Positions 53,383-64,000 of a stretch of 64,000 bases of DNA are shown one piece after another. Where the stretch lies: positions 33,989,584 to 34,053,583 of the forward strand of contig CM019719.1 in the NCBI GenBank assembly GCA_009760885.1, given 5' to 3'. The DNA is from Achatina immaculata. Taxonomy: Eukaryota; Mollusca; Gastropoda; Stylommatophora; Achatinidae. The translations under genes were made by a program, and so were the position numbers. Below the pieces are notes generated by a model that worked only from the letters and a program-made list of their open reading frames with translations, was not told the origin of the DNA and made no database searches. Position 1 is the stretch's first letter. Each line of letters begins with the position of its first letter.

Positions 53383-53628
53383 GTAAATCTCAGAGCGGTA
53401 TCTGTTGCTCCTACGTTTGGCCAGAATGATCAAGTAGCTGGCCCCAGAAATGCACAGTAGAAAAAAAATGAAAAAGAGTGGGCCCACAAACTGGGCCCCC
53501 CAGTCCCATAGATAAACATGCTGCATGCGCAGCCCAACCACTAGGATCCCCACAAGCAGAAAACAAATGGCACAAACAAGCAGGAACACAGCTGACTGGA
53601 AGGGTAGCCTCCCCGGACCTAAGGCAAT
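53383..53628 (-). CDS. Exon 1 (of those seen) of membrane-protein gene: two transmembrane segments
   Basis: 246 bases, phase 0 at both ends, between the acceptor TTCTTCTTTCTCTTCACAG (AG at 53630-53629) and a perfect GTAAGT donor (53382 down). The 82 residues contain TM1 (about 11-33, SAVFLLVCAICFLLVGILVV), a short loop with MQHVYLWDWG, TM2 (about 47-67, VGPLFFIFFLLCISGASYLI) and a basic RRSNRYRSEIY end, which by the positive-inside rule would be cytosolic. The codon pattern is far from the local AT-rich background. No start codon is needed, so at least one 5' exon must exist upstream. I do not recognise the family; a small multi-pass TMEM-like protein is the nearest description. Confidence 0.8.
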
Positions 53629-54937
53629 CTGTGAAGAGAAAGAAGAAGATCCATGTTTGTTATTTTGTATTATATTTCCCTTTTGAAAGTGAAGCATAAT
53701 ATTCAGCCTCGCAAAATGTACATTTATCTGAAGGAAATATTCGTCATCGTACACCAAGAAGCTTTAAAAGACCGCTGAAAATATAGTATATCTAAGTACC
53801 CACTTTCATACAAGATAAAAGGCGCACATACACTGACATAAATCTTGAAATTGAAGTAATGAAAATAATACTAAATTTCGTTAATTAATAGTATCCCAGG
53901 TGTGTAAATTAATTTCTCCTATTTTCGAATTTTGATTCTTTATTGGCTGCTTTACACAAACTGGACAATACATTTCAAAATATTCGTTGTTTTTTTTTTT
54001 TTACTACCTGAAATTCACTTCAGAATTAGAATATGCACTCTCATTTACGATAAGTCACAAGGCTGCAAGGATGTCCCAAGAGACAATCATTTATTTTACA
54101 GATAAAAAAAAAACTGAAGAAAGAGGAGTAGTTTCATCAATTCTACCATTTTTTAAAACTTCAATATGAACATTTAATGTAGGTCTATACACACCGAACC
54201 CGTGGGCTACTTCGTGTCAAGCATGCGTCAGCTTATCTCGAGTACCACTTTAAACCCCATCACAGATGATTCAATTCTTGCAGTGTGCACACGTTTTTAT
54301 ATTTAGCTTCAAAAGATAAGTCCAAGTGGCTGAGATCAGATGAACGAATAGCCAACTGGGCCTACCTTCCTCTGCCATCCCACCAACCAGGAAAGTTTGT
54401 ATAGGATGTCATAAACAAAGTTAGATGAAGTTGCTAATTCCCATTACATTGAAGAATAATGCCTTCGTTATTTCTGAAATATGGAAAACCATACATTCCC
54501 AGTATATCCTGGGCAAATAAAAACATTCCAGTGACTCTCTTTGTGTTAGTTCAGATCTCATATTTCCTTGGCACATGCTGAGGTAATCTTCATTTCTCTA
54601 TTCCCAGTTGAGAAAAGATCTTAATCTTTTCAATTGTGAAAAAAAAAAGTATGCAGAACTGTTGAAAAACCCATCCAAGACATCTCACAGAAGGAGTGGT
54701 AGCCCTTTCCCGTCTATAGGGATGGGCTCGATTCTTTGGGATCTGTTTCCGGCGTTTATATTTTCCTGACCTCGTGAGTACATACGTCCTTCGTGTTGGG
54801 AGTGACACACAACAAGTCTTTGGTATGCTCATGAAAAACGGAGTGAGTCAGCGGGGTCAACTGGTCACTCAGTCTGCTCAGTCATCTATGATCTCGTGGC
54901 AGGCAGGTAAGCACAGCTGGTCAGTGTATAAGAGGGA
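53629..54937. other. Unassigned sequence upstream of exon 1
   Basis: Presumed intron. A plus-strand frame ending in a CAG-GTAAGC site at 54907 (QVFGMLMKNGVSQRGQLVTQ) was considered as an exon but lacks a convincing acceptor. Confidence 0.4.
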
Positions 54938-55066
54938 GACAGACAGGCAGACAAACAGACAGACAGAGAGTGGGAGAGAGACAGACAGGGAGTGAGCGAC
55001 AGACAGACAGAGAATGAGAGAGAGACAGACAGAGAGTGGGAGAGAGAGAGTGGGAGAGAGCAGAGA
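54938..55066. repeat. (AGAC)n / GAGAGTGGGA microsatellite
   Basis: ACAGACAG repeats interleaved with AGAGAGTGGGAGAGAG units. Confidence 0.95.
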
Positions 55067-56424
55067 AAGAAACAAAACAGCATTTGATATGATCTGAAAA
55101 TTTTATTGGATTTTAACGTCAGTTTCTCATACACTGACATCTTGAATTCCAAGAAGAGAAAAAGAAAAAAAACCCACATATTTGTATGCCACAGGTCAGT
55201 GATGTTTTAACTGCAGTATTTTTTGAGGTAGACTGACTGGGCCCCAGATACTGTTAGACTTAAAACTCGCACTGAAATCGCTGCAAAACTTTCCTTTTGT
55301 TTCCAGTTCAAAATTTCTTCTTGAGCTTAAAAATTAAGTTTAATAGGTCATAATTCTAACAAAGATAATTAAATGTCACCATGTATGGCGGAGTTATAAA
55401 ATTAGAGCTATGATTTGTAGATCTTGGAAACAACGCTCATGACATGGACTGGTCATTGATTTCAGGTCAGCTTTATGTTCAGATTTATATAATATTGTTC
55501 CCAGTCCAAAACTTAAGAACCTTCATTGCCTTCGTTTTTAGACATACCATGCGCATACGAATCTCTGTTTTAAAGCAAAATCCTTTATTTTCATTTAAAC
55601 ATCCTTTTAAAGCAGGTGTTTCTAACCATGGGGTTTCCACACATCTTGTGGGTATGCAAACCAAAAATGATGGGGGTTAAAGAACTCCATCTCTGAACGA
55701 ATAAAAAGCAGATGTTCTTAATTTCCTTCTAGCTTTTCGGTTCCTAGCTGTAGTTGTGTGAAAGTAAATCAAACCACTGACATCTAAAGTCATACTGGTA
55801 TCCAATAAGAGCAGTTTATTTCGACAGTCTGGCCAACGGTCTGTGGGGGAGTACCGGACAACACACAGGGACTGTGTAATGGTGAAAAGATTAAGAACTC
55901 CTTCTTCAATGTGTCTAATCCTTTTGAATCCAGTCCTTTGTTTGACAATCTTCTTCTACTACATTGTCTTATTTGTTCTGGATATTCACGTGAATGTTGA
56001 TTACGACCGACTGTATTACTATCTCCTTATGCTGCGTGAACCACTAACTTTCAATTCGACGCTGCTTGTTCAGTTTTAGTTCACTGAGTGATATCTTAAA
56101 ATATACGCTATTAGTATATTTTAGTACATATTCAGATTATTCACTCAATAGTGCCATAAATTCTTACTTTGACTCGGTATTTTTCGAATTATTATATGTT
56201 CATATTATGTTATATTCTAACAGGTTTTCAATTTTTTTTTCAACGTTTCTTTCGTTCAAATATTCTTTGGAAATGCAAATTCACACGCCTGTTACGAGCC
56301 ACGATTAACTGTGATCCACTGTTTTATCATGGAGATTAGAAGAGTGTTTTATCAAGAAGCATTTACAGAAAGTGATAACGTACCAGTGTTATCTAAGCGT
56401 TGAAGCTTAAATATGCTATGTTAC
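55067..56424. other. Unassigned AT-rich sequence
   Basis: Mostly featureless. CAGGTGTTTCTAACCATGGG at 55614-55633 resembles one end of a hAT-type MITE, but the other end was not found. Confidence 0.4.
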
Positions 56425-56640
56425 CAGTTTGAATATTTCTTCTTCTAAAAAGGCCGCTCTTTGCCCGAAAAACTGCGACGTGTCTCCGACTGTGTTTCCA
56501 AGACAGAGGGCATGCTTGCGGAACAACTTTTTTCTGTTTATCATCTGATGTTGTCCTGCTTTCTGTAACATTGACATTCTCTTTTGCTTTTGCATTATAC
56601 TTTTTTCTTCTTCACATGATTTCATAATTTCTCTCTTCAC
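56425..56640 (-). CDS. Possible 5' exon of the membrane-protein gene
   Basis: A 72-codon stretch from ATG at 56640 ends at CTG followed by GTAACA (donor-like, 56424 down), phase 0, which fits the phase 0 start of exon 53383-53628. It reads MQKQKRMSMLQKAGQHQMIN, RKKLFRKHALCLGNTVGDTS and QFFGQRAAFLEEEIFKL: basic then acidic, no membrane segment, plausible as a cytosolic N-terminus. Stops precede the ATG. The donor is suboptimal, and no Kozak or promoter evidence was found. Confidence 0.3.
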
Positions 56641-56983
56641 TTATTCTCTCTTTTCTTCGTCCAGAACTCCATCACTTATTTATTACTTGAAAAGAACTAG
56701 CAACACCTGTTGTAAAATTTCGTAGTAAAAATTAACCCATATAGTCTAGTAGCTATACAGGGCGACGTACACAAAAGCCAGCGACAACTTCGAATGGTGC
56801 CCAGCGCGGAAATATGAAACATAACATGAAAACTATTTTTTGTGTTTTTGTACAGGTTTTATGTACATCTCCTTGTAGAACGACCTGATAAAATGATGTA
56901 TCAGACGCAGCTTAATACAGGTCACGAGAGTGTTAGCCCCTTTTCTTTCATTATTATGTGTTATATATCATACATGTTAATTA
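56641..56983. other. Unassigned sequence
   Basis: Nothing recognised. Confidence 0.4.
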
Positions 56984-57191
56984 ACTCTTTTATTCCAAAA
57001 ACAACACTGACATTGCCTGTAGATCTTCCACGCTCATGCACATCAATTCCGACAGTGATATTTAGGCAGTCTAAATAAAATGAATTGTTCATTTTTAGTC
57101 CAATCTATTTTTTTTTTAATGTAGAGTAACTTCTAATCAAAATTTATTCTGGCAGAGTAGAGAAATTAATTCGGAGTAAAAGAGCCACGAC
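56984..57191. mobile_element. Possible piggyBac-like MITE
   Basis: Starts TTAA then CTCTTTTATTCC and ends GGAGTAAAAGAG, a 12 bp inverted pair with one mismatch. TTAACTCTTTCATTCCAAAA at 26296-26315 shares the left end. A right-hand TTAA is not preserved. Weak. Confidence 0.25.
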
Positions 57192-57508
57192 TTTCTTTTC
57201 TTATGTATGATTAAGGCGTCAGACGAAGCCACACAACATTAACCTCTGTTAATGTTAATATTCCTTTCTTTTATCTTAACTGACCTACTAATTTCTGTGA
57301 GAAATACATAAATTACTTTCACTTTTACGCCCTATTATTTAGCATTGTAGTTACAGAGACTGGACTTCAGGCACAAGTTTGCAAAAATCTAAACACCGCA
57401 AATGGAAATACAGCTCAAAATTAGAAAATATAACTGTTCCACGCTGTAATTAAAATGCTTTAAAATTTCTTTCATACAGTTACTACTTATTTTGAGCATT
57501 TTATAATA
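57192..57508. other. Unassigned AT-rich sequence
   Basis: Nothing recognised. Confidence 0.4.
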
Positions 57509-58268
57509 CAAGGGTGATACTGAAAGTCGCAAAAAAAATTTTTTTTTAATCAGAATTTCTAGATAGAGAAAATATAAATGTATCATCTTAAACTGCATCC
57601 TTTGCACTTCATATAGACGTCATATGACGTCACCATCATGTGTCGCGTGACCACGCGGACCATAAACAAAATGGTAGGTGCTGAAGTTTCGTTTCGTCAA
57701 CGTGAGTTTCTCGTTAAAGAGGAAATCCCCGATGCTGAAATTCATCAAAGACTTCAACTTGCTTATGAAGATGTATATATGGGTGCTAGCAGTATTAGGA
57801 GGTGGGTGAAACATTTCAAAAATGGAAACACGAGCATCCAAGATATTCCTCGCAGCGGTCGCCATCGAACTGCCTCCACTAGACGCAACGTGGAAAGGGT
57901 TGACGACATTAAAGAAGACAGACGTGTCACAGTATCTGAAATCAGTGTAAGTCTTGGAATAGGACACAATGCAGTACAGGAAATGATTGAAACCCTAGGC
58001 TATAGAAAAGTTTGTGCCCGCTGGGTCCCACGGGAGAGAACGTCCAGAAAGCAATGCGTCGGTGCCGTCTGTCAGCTGGAACGGAATTCTACCGGGAGGT
58101 TATTTTCAAACTTGCAGAGCGATGGGGAAAATGTATGCAAAGAAATGGAGATTATGTTGAAAAGTGAAGAAAAGGATACAGTTTAAGGTGATACATTTAT
58201 ACTTTCTCTGTCTATAAATTCTGATTTAAAAAAAAAAGCTTTGCTCACTACTTTCGGTATGACGCTCG
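57509..58268 (+). mobile_element. Internally deleted mariner (760 bp)
   Basis: Ends are inverted repeats over ~80 bp (left CAAGGGTGATACTGAAAGTC, inner AATCAGAATTTCTAGATAGA; right the inverse with CGAGCGTCATACCGAAAGTA), flanked by TA at 57507-57508 and 58269-58270. At 760 bp it is little over half the usual mariner length, because the middle of the transposase is gone. Confidence 0.92.
57638..58150 (+). pseudogene. mariner transposase with catalytic core deleted
   Basis: The N-terminal paired HTH region is intact: VSFRQREFLVKEEIPDAEIH, ASSIRRWVKHFKNGNTSIQD, GRHRTASTRRNVERVDDI, ISVSLGIGHNAVQEMIETLG and CARWVPR. Right after it (about 58035) the sequence jumps to the C-terminus, which reads FYREVIFKLAERWGKCMQRN then GDYVEK and a stop in another frame. 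The segment holding all three catalytic Asp residues (TGDE, HDNARPH and SPDL-type blocks) is missing. The 182-codon open frame therefore encodes a DNA-binding half joined to a frameshifted tail. It could in principle bind the inverted repeats but cannot cut. Confidence 0.9.
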
Positions 58269-59136
58269 TACTATGAAAAAGAGAGATAACTCCTTAGATA
58301 TAACTTACTGAATTAAGGTCCTGTCGAATGCGGTAGTTTATCCATGTCTGGTAACTGTCGATTGTTGCTTTATCCAAATTGATCTCTTTCATTTCTTTAG
58401 TGCGCTATTCACTTTCACAGGCAATCGTAAATAAATCCCAAAGCTTTCCAACATAACCAAAAGGTAATAATCAGTCAGTCCTCTAAAGGTCGCTGTTTTC
58501 ATGATAAGTTCAGAGGTTAATTTCTTGTTATCTTTGTTTTCTTTCTACCCGTCTCTGCGCATGCGCGTTTATCAATTTCCACGCCTCTTCACCAGTCATA
58601 TACGCTTTGTTGATAAGCAGATATGCCTCGGGTGTTGTTTTCAAATGCCACATTCTTCATAGACTGAAGCATTATCAAAGTACAGTGCACATAGGATAAA
58701 CTACGAACTGTTCAAATGAGCTAATACCCATGTCGTTTTTGGAATAACGCCAACCTTCATAACTTTGTGAAACAAAGCATGTTTTGTGCTACTATTGTAA
58801 ATAATAATATTATTAAAATACTACATATCTTAATGACAGCCACAGGCAGAGGTCCACTGTATTCATCAAGCAAACTAAATTATGTACCTGTACACAAGCA
58901 AAATATTAGTACAAAAGCTAAAATGTTGCCAAGATTCATTTGTGGATAAGGTCACACTTGAAATGACTCAGAAACAGGAATTTTGTCCAAATATTTATTG
59001 TATTGCCTTCGACTGCATTCCCCAGTCTGTTCCTTTCTGTTTTTCATCTTCAAATAAATACAGACAGAAGTTTGTGGTTCTGTTGTACAAAATCATAGAA
59101 AGGATGAGAAAAGTGGGAGAAAGTAAAATGAGTAGG
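58269..59136. other. Unassigned sequence
   Basis: AT-rich, nothing recognised. Confidence 0.5.
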
Positions 59137-59148
59137 TATAAATGAAGA

Positions 59149-59422
59149 GAGACAAAAAAAAAACATTGTCAAAAAGATAAGAGAGAGACAATGTACTTTC
59201 ATAGGACATGCAATGAGAAGAGGGGGCATTGAAAATATTATAACAACAGGAAAAATAGAAGGAAGAAGATCAAGAGGATGACCAAGAGAAATGATACTGG
59301 ACAGTCTGACGGGATGGTGTGAGAGGAGATCACCAACTGAACTGATGGCCTGCATGAAGGATCGGGTACTCTGGAGAAGCATAATAGCCAACGCCAGTCG
59401 GCACGGCACCTGATGATGATGA
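59149..59422 (+). pseudogene. LINE 3' end (family R), copy 3, with target-site duplication
   Basis: Starts within the GETKNL codons (expanded A-run), then KKIRERQ, FIGHAMRRGGIENIITTGKI, RRSRG, DSLTGWCERRSPTELMACMK, DRVLW and a stop, then (GAT)n. TATAAATGAAGA flanks it exactly (59137-59148 and 59423-59434). A TGA-type change at RG-stop breaks the frame (GAGGATGACC instead of GAGGAAGACC). Confidence 0.9.
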
Positions 59423-59479
59423 TATAAATGAAGAACACACAACAATTTTTCATTTTAATTTCATGTATTCATCTTATGT

Positions 59480-59700
59480 GCTTTCTTTTGTATGTGATCC
59501 TTTTTAAATTATCACCATGTTGTGATGAGAAAAAAAAGAAATGTTCTATGTGATCCTTTTTAAATTATCACCATGTTGTGATGAGAAAGAAATACGAGGT
59601 ATTGTAAGTGATCCTTTTTTAATTATTATTGTGACGTGATGATGAGAAAAAAAATATTGTATGTGGTCCTTTTAAACTATCACCATGTCATGATGTCATG
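59480..59700. repeat. Tandem repeat, ~48-60 bp unit x4
   Basis: Units share GTGATCCTTTTTAAATTATC, ACCATGTTGTGATGAGAAA; later ones are diverged. Confidence 0.9.
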
Positions 59701-59891
59701 TATAATAAAGCAGACAATTTGAAACATCATCTACAATTCAACAAATATTGAACTAAGATCCACAAATACTCTTTAAGTGTAAGAATTTTTAAAATTTATT
59801 TTGTTCTGTGTTAGAAATCACAACGTTGCATCGCTATGAATGAATTTTTTTAACAAATAAGTTAAAAACATGTGGTTTTAAAAAAAAAAAC

Positions 59892-59983
59892 AACTCATAA
59901 ACTGACAATGTTACAGCTTTGTTTAACCTTTACAACATAAACTGATAATGTTACAGCTTTGTTTAACCTTTACAACATTGCAT
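59892..59983. repeat. Tandem duplication, 46 bp x2
   Basis: ATAAACTGACAATGTTACAG then CTTTGTTTAACCTTTACAAC, repeated once with one substitution. Confidence 0.95.
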
Positions 59984-61017
59984 GTATATGAACCCTCAAC
60001 CTGATGTTTAACCTGCTATATCCTGAGTGTGCGTTGTTTAAATAAAGATTATGGACTCTCGCTGGTATCTCTATCACAATATCACTAATAATACTTCTAA
60101 TGTAAATCCTTAAGCAGAAAGATACGAACGATTGCTCGGAAGAAAATGTACATGAAATATTTTGACCAGCAATACCTTCATCCAGCAGGCAGGTGGTTTT
60201 AGTTGGTAAAAGTCACCAATGCCACTTTCCATACTAAATTTTGTAAACTTATCTTATCTCACCTTGCATGTAAGAACTGGAAAACAATGTTAAATAATAA
60301 TAATAATTAATAATAATAATAATATGAAACTGAACATGATTTTATCACAGTGGCCACATATTTAAGACAGCAGTTATTCTTTTCAAACTGGGGTTTGCAA
60401 GAGAATGGAAGAAAATGATATGATGATGTTGTCTTGAAAGATCTGATGTTGAAGTTTGTTTTTGTCTGCCTGATGATGATGGTGATGACAATGATGGTGA
60501 TGGTAATGTATATGACAGTGATGGAGCCCTTCCCTTGGGGTGGGGGAGGGGTGGGGGGGCTGCAATATCAGACTTTTCAGAAAGTTCCACAATAAAAGAA
60601 CTTTGTTCTCTAGACTGTTGTGAAACAGCCTGCTACAAGGAAAGGTGAGGAAATGAGGTGGAATATAGGAACAGTATAGTGTAAGTAGCAGTGGCCCTCT
60701 TCCCCTTCATATGCCTCATTGCTCTTAAATAACAGGCTCACAGGTATGATCTTACCTGGGATATATAATGAGTGGCTTTAGAAAAAAAGAAGAGAGAAGA
60801 AAAATTTCACATTTGTAAAATGAAAAATTTTTTTATTAATTCTTCTGAAGCTACTGGGATCTAATATTAACAAATATCAAGAGATATTATTTAGAGAAAA
60901 ATATCATCGAGTACAAACATTATAATATGGGGTTCAGGAAATAATAGGGAACAATGGAGTCTAGTCAGGTTTGTTTGTTATGGGAACAAGATGGATTCAG
61001 CTATCTTGGAAACTTCA
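59984..61017. other. Unassigned sequence
   Basis: Nothing firm. Two minus-strand micro-exon-like blocks (60259-60272 and 60757-60776) have good flanking splice consensus but are too short to judge. A G-rich run lies at 60538-60558. Confidence 0.4.
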
Positions 61018-61128
61018 TTCATTCATTCATCTGCATGTCCCTTGCGGAACTTTGCCTCCCTGACAGCACTTCTCTCAGTTGTGAGCAAGATGACCTGCTG
61101 CTGATGCATCCATTTGCAGATCTTGGAA
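61018..61128 (-). pseudogene. LINE 3' end (family T), short copy
   Basis: Plus-strand CATGTCCCTTGCGGAACTTT, GCCTCCCTGACAGC and TGCTGATGCATCCATTTGCA match the terminus of 45001-46221. The ATTC-type tail is at 61016-61031. Confidence 0.8.
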
Positions 61129-61510
61129 AACTAGTGGTGCGATATTGGGTTCAGATATCATAGGAAGTAATAGGTTCAGATATCTTGGAATCTGGTTGGG
61201 TCAAGTTGGGTTCTGATATCATGGAAACAGGTGGAGAGAAATTAGGTCCAGGAGCATGAAACTAGTAGGATCAAGTCTGGTTCACATGTCATGAAAACTA
61301 GATCAAGTTGAGTATATATATCATGGAAACTTGTGGGGTCAAGCTGGATTCACATGCTATGAAAGCTGACAAGGTCAAGTTTAGTTCAGAAGTCAAGGAA
61401 GCTATGGTCAAGTTGGGTTCTGATGGAAACTGTTGGGATCCGGTTATGTTCAGATGGCATGGAGAAAGTACTGGTCTGAAAGCCAGGAAACCTTCTGAGG
61501 TCAAGAATTT
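61129..61510. repeat. Degenerate tandem repeat, ~35-40 bp
   Basis: Diverged units containing GGTTCAGATATCATGGAAAC then GGTCAAGTTGG. An upstream trace at 60985-61015 (TTCAGCTATCTTGGAAAC) shows that the LINE 3' end at 61018 inserted into the array. Confidence 0.75.
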
Positions 61511-62944
61511 GTAGTTTGGTGTTTGTGTGGGAGTTTTGAGGCAGGGGTGGGTGTTGGGGGGGGGGGGGGAGGAGAGAAACTGGCAAGCTCTGTTTGTTAA
61601 AACATTAATATTATTTCATATATATGAAAAAAGACAAACAGAACATAGTGTTTTGAAAATGTGTCTTTTTCAAATATTTCATGCCATATAATTTCTTTTG
61701 TGGCATAGCTTTGTACACTGCAAATGAAGTTAAACAAGAGATGTTCGTTGATTCCCTGAAAGTTAAGGAAACATATTTTACTTGTTAAGAACTGAAGAAA
61801 ATATTCTGTCTATAAAAGCATAGACTTTTTTCTGTGTATTTGAGTTTTGTTGTAAATGTGAAGGTATATGAAGCTGCATGATGCAGTGCAGCAAATGTAG
61901 GAAGATCAGAGATCTCAAGTTAACTTGACAGAAGCTTGACTATCTAAAAGGTATAAAACATTAACGACATCTGAAACATATAAAACATTTTTTTTTTTTT
62001 TTGCTTGGTTTTTTTTTTTTTTCTTTTCTTTGCTGTTGTTACTGAGGAAAGATATATGACTGAAATATTTATTGTTTTCTTAATTTTCTTAACTGTTTTT
62101 TTCCACTCTTCCATAAATCTTCCATACTTTTCTAAAACTGCACCATTTGTCTTCAGCCCATTTTGACATTATTTTCTACTATTTTTACAGCAAGCATCAC
62201 AGTTTATCTAGTAAATGCAAAATAGTTTTTTGTAAGTTACAAAATAAAACAATGCAAAATGTGATGGGTTGGAAAAGGTGGAGGAAGATTCAATATTAGG
62301 GGAGGAGAGTAAAATAATAATCTCATCTAGGGCGCCATACACACTAAGACCAGCCCTGTTGGAAGGTCTGCGGGTATCAAGTTTAATAAATATTGCATTT
62401 ACCTGCTTCCATACTTATTTTACAATTGTACGGAAAAACAAATGCACAAAATGCATATTTTGTCATCATGAAAATTCATTTATGCAACCACTGAACTAAC
62501 AGTCCACCAAATTATCAGCCATGAAATATCAAATGTATAACAGTATGATACAATGTGTTCTAATCTAACAGAAGATTTCTGACTTATAAAATCTCTCTAG
62601 TTCGTTCATCATCATGGATATGTTTGCTTTCAAAATTACAAAATTACAAAACATGATGCTTTGTGTTTTTTGAAGAACATATGAATGAAAGTAGCCTTGA
62701 TAAATAAATAAATTAAAATGTAACAAAACAAGAGCTTTGAAAGAAATGTGACATTAAAAAAAAATTTCTGAATAATCTATTATTTTTATTTGATATATTT
62801 GTGTTTATGTTTGGCTTTTGAGTAAGTTCTCCATTGTCTTTCCTCATCATTCAGGATATATGTGTCGAATTGTGCAGTTTTGCTTATACATATGACACTA
62901 AGGATAATTAAGAGTTTCTAAGCTTGATATCTAAAAAAAAAAAA
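61511..62944. other. Unassigned AT-rich sequence
   Basis: About 1.4 kb with no recognised feature apart from a G run (61555-61569) and T runs near 61988-62025. Confidence 0.5.
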
Positions 62945-63050
62945 TTGGTAAAATCCCATTTCCATGCCACTGAGGCATATTGGGGAATACGGTGTTAGGC
63001 CCGTATTTCCCATGACCTTCGGCACATGAAAGTGTGATGTAAGCAAGCAT
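62945..63050 (-). mobile_element. SINE type B, tail fragment (inverted)
   Basis: Plus-strand AATACGGTGTTAGGCCCGTA, TTTCC and ACCTTCGGCACATGAAAGTG are the inverse of the type B tail. Confidence 0.75.
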
Positions 63051-63872
63051 GATATCTAGCAATTATTATTTATTTCATCTTAATTACGCATTTTAAAAAA
63101 GATAATGAATGTTTAAATATATCCCTTGTGGTCCTAGAATGAATGGCTTGCAAATGTTCATCCACTAACTGGTTCTTATGGGACATGTAGAACTCTACTG
63201 AACTTAAGTATCCATCAGACAAGTCATTAACTCTAGTGAACTTACACATCTATCAGAAAAGTCATTTGCCCTTTTTTTTTTTTTTTTCCAATCATGGAGC
63301 TATGAACCCAATGATAATTTGCTCAGCTCTTATTAGGAACAGCATGTCCTTCCATCAGGCGCATCCAGGTGAAAATTTTACCTCTGAACGTCCATATAAA
63401 AAAGCAATGGAATTAAAAAAGGCACACTTGCTGCCTTGCAGGTTAGTCTCTTTAGACAATCGCTAGTATAGGAATCTGTATACACACAAATGGAAGGAAA
63501 GGACAAACCTAAACTATGTTTTCATTCCCTGGTGAAACCATGCTCCACCAGTTAATGAATAAGATAAGTGAGCTAAAAGGAGTGCTCCACTGAAGCAACC
63601 TCACCTGGCTATGTATACCTGTTAACATCAACCAGCCAGCAAACTACTGTGTGTGTAAGAAACACCATCATACATTGAAGAACTTGTAACAACCTCAATA
63701 TGAAAACTGAAGGAAACCAGAAAATATCTTGCCAGAAAAACGTCAGCATCCAAAGACTGTACAAGATTAGATAGGCCAGAAAAGAGAAATGTCCATACAG
63801 CAATAATTGACATCATTTTTCTATAACAAATGTGTAACAATGAGTAAAAATACCAAAATGGAAGCACTGATA
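63051..63872. other. Unassigned sequence
   Basis: Nothing recognised; the minus-strand hydrophobic frames at 63609-63867 have no splice or domain support. Confidence 0.4.
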
Positions 63873-64000
63873 CATCTTACATTCTTTCTGTGCTATTAAA
63901 TTTCACATAGGGCTCACATCTTAGTTTGTCAAGTTTTCCTGTAATCAGCAAGCTTTTCAACCTCATCAAAGAATTTTATACCTACTAATTTCGCCCCTCT
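63873..64000 (-). pseudogene. LINE 3' end (family E), copy 3, cut by window edge
   Basis: ACATCTTACATTCTTTCTGT, AATTTCACATAGGGCTCACA and CAAGCTTTTCAACCTCATCA match the 3' ends at 4957 and 48785. It continues beyond 64000. Confidence 0.8.

Noticed and set aside
54774..54907. Plus-strand exon ending at CAG-GTAAGC (QVFGMLMKNGVSQRGQLVTQ)
   Set aside because: A good donor but no polypyrimidine acceptor at a fitting distance, and no partner exon; kept only as a remark.
63609..63867. Hydrophobic minus-strand frames (64 and 79 codons)
   Set aside because: Two overlapping frames are equally open, AT-rich codons dominate, and no splice sites support an exon.
1..64000. CRISPR arrays or prokaryotic operons
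   Set aside because: The tandem arrays have diverged units without unique spacers of constant length, and the introns, SINEs and LINEs show a eukaryotic genome.

Overview
This window looks like a stretch of a repeat-rich animal nuclear genome, not a microbial one. I see spliceosomal intron boundaries, tRNA-derived SINEs, 5'-truncated LINEs with short-repeat tails, Tc1/mariner elements, a Penelope-like element and a very large number of minisatellites. There are no operons and no long intact prokaryote-like genes. The LINE C-terminal types and SINE mix suggest a lophotrochozoan, most likely a gastropod mollusc. That is inference from remembered family style, not from a search.

Layout. 0-13 kb: a 26-28 bp minisatellite split by a 1.1 kb element, a 32 bp minisatellite, a LINE fragment, a CT-rich tract, a ~720 bp CAT/CAC microsatellite grown from a LINE tail, SINEs and LINE 3' ends, then a second copy of the 1.1 kb element. 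13-18 kb: a nearly complete but dead mariner (13680-14998) abutting a Tc1-like pseudogene, then a very large inverted repeat (16352-17865). 18-33 kb: minisatellites, a nested LINE pair at 20 kb, and a divergent U2-snRNA-like sequence at 24840-25049. 33-47 kb: LINE 3' ends (one with a clear target-site duplication), a 92 bp-arm palindrome, three copies of an unassigned ~320 bp repeat, two elements combining inverted repeats with a tRNA-like core, a 1.2 kb LINE with reverse-transcriptase motifs, and one isolated plus-strand exon (44758-44844). 47-57 kb: the only well-supported gene. 57-64 kb: an internally deleted mariner, another LINE with a target-site duplication, and AT-rich sequence.

The gene is on the minus strand. 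Four exons (53383-53628, 53106-53176, 52255-52321, 47655-48415) have consensus splice sites and reading phases that join without conflict (0-0, 0-2, 2-0, 0-2). They encode two transmembrane segments, a short linker, and a basic tail of eight and a half 16-residue repeats rich in R-R-G-S-L-T-E-type sites. I do not recognise the family. A possible 5' exon (56425-56640) and a possible terminal exon (47065-47158) fit in phase but are weak. Nearly every other open frame is a repeat translation or a fragment of a mobile element.
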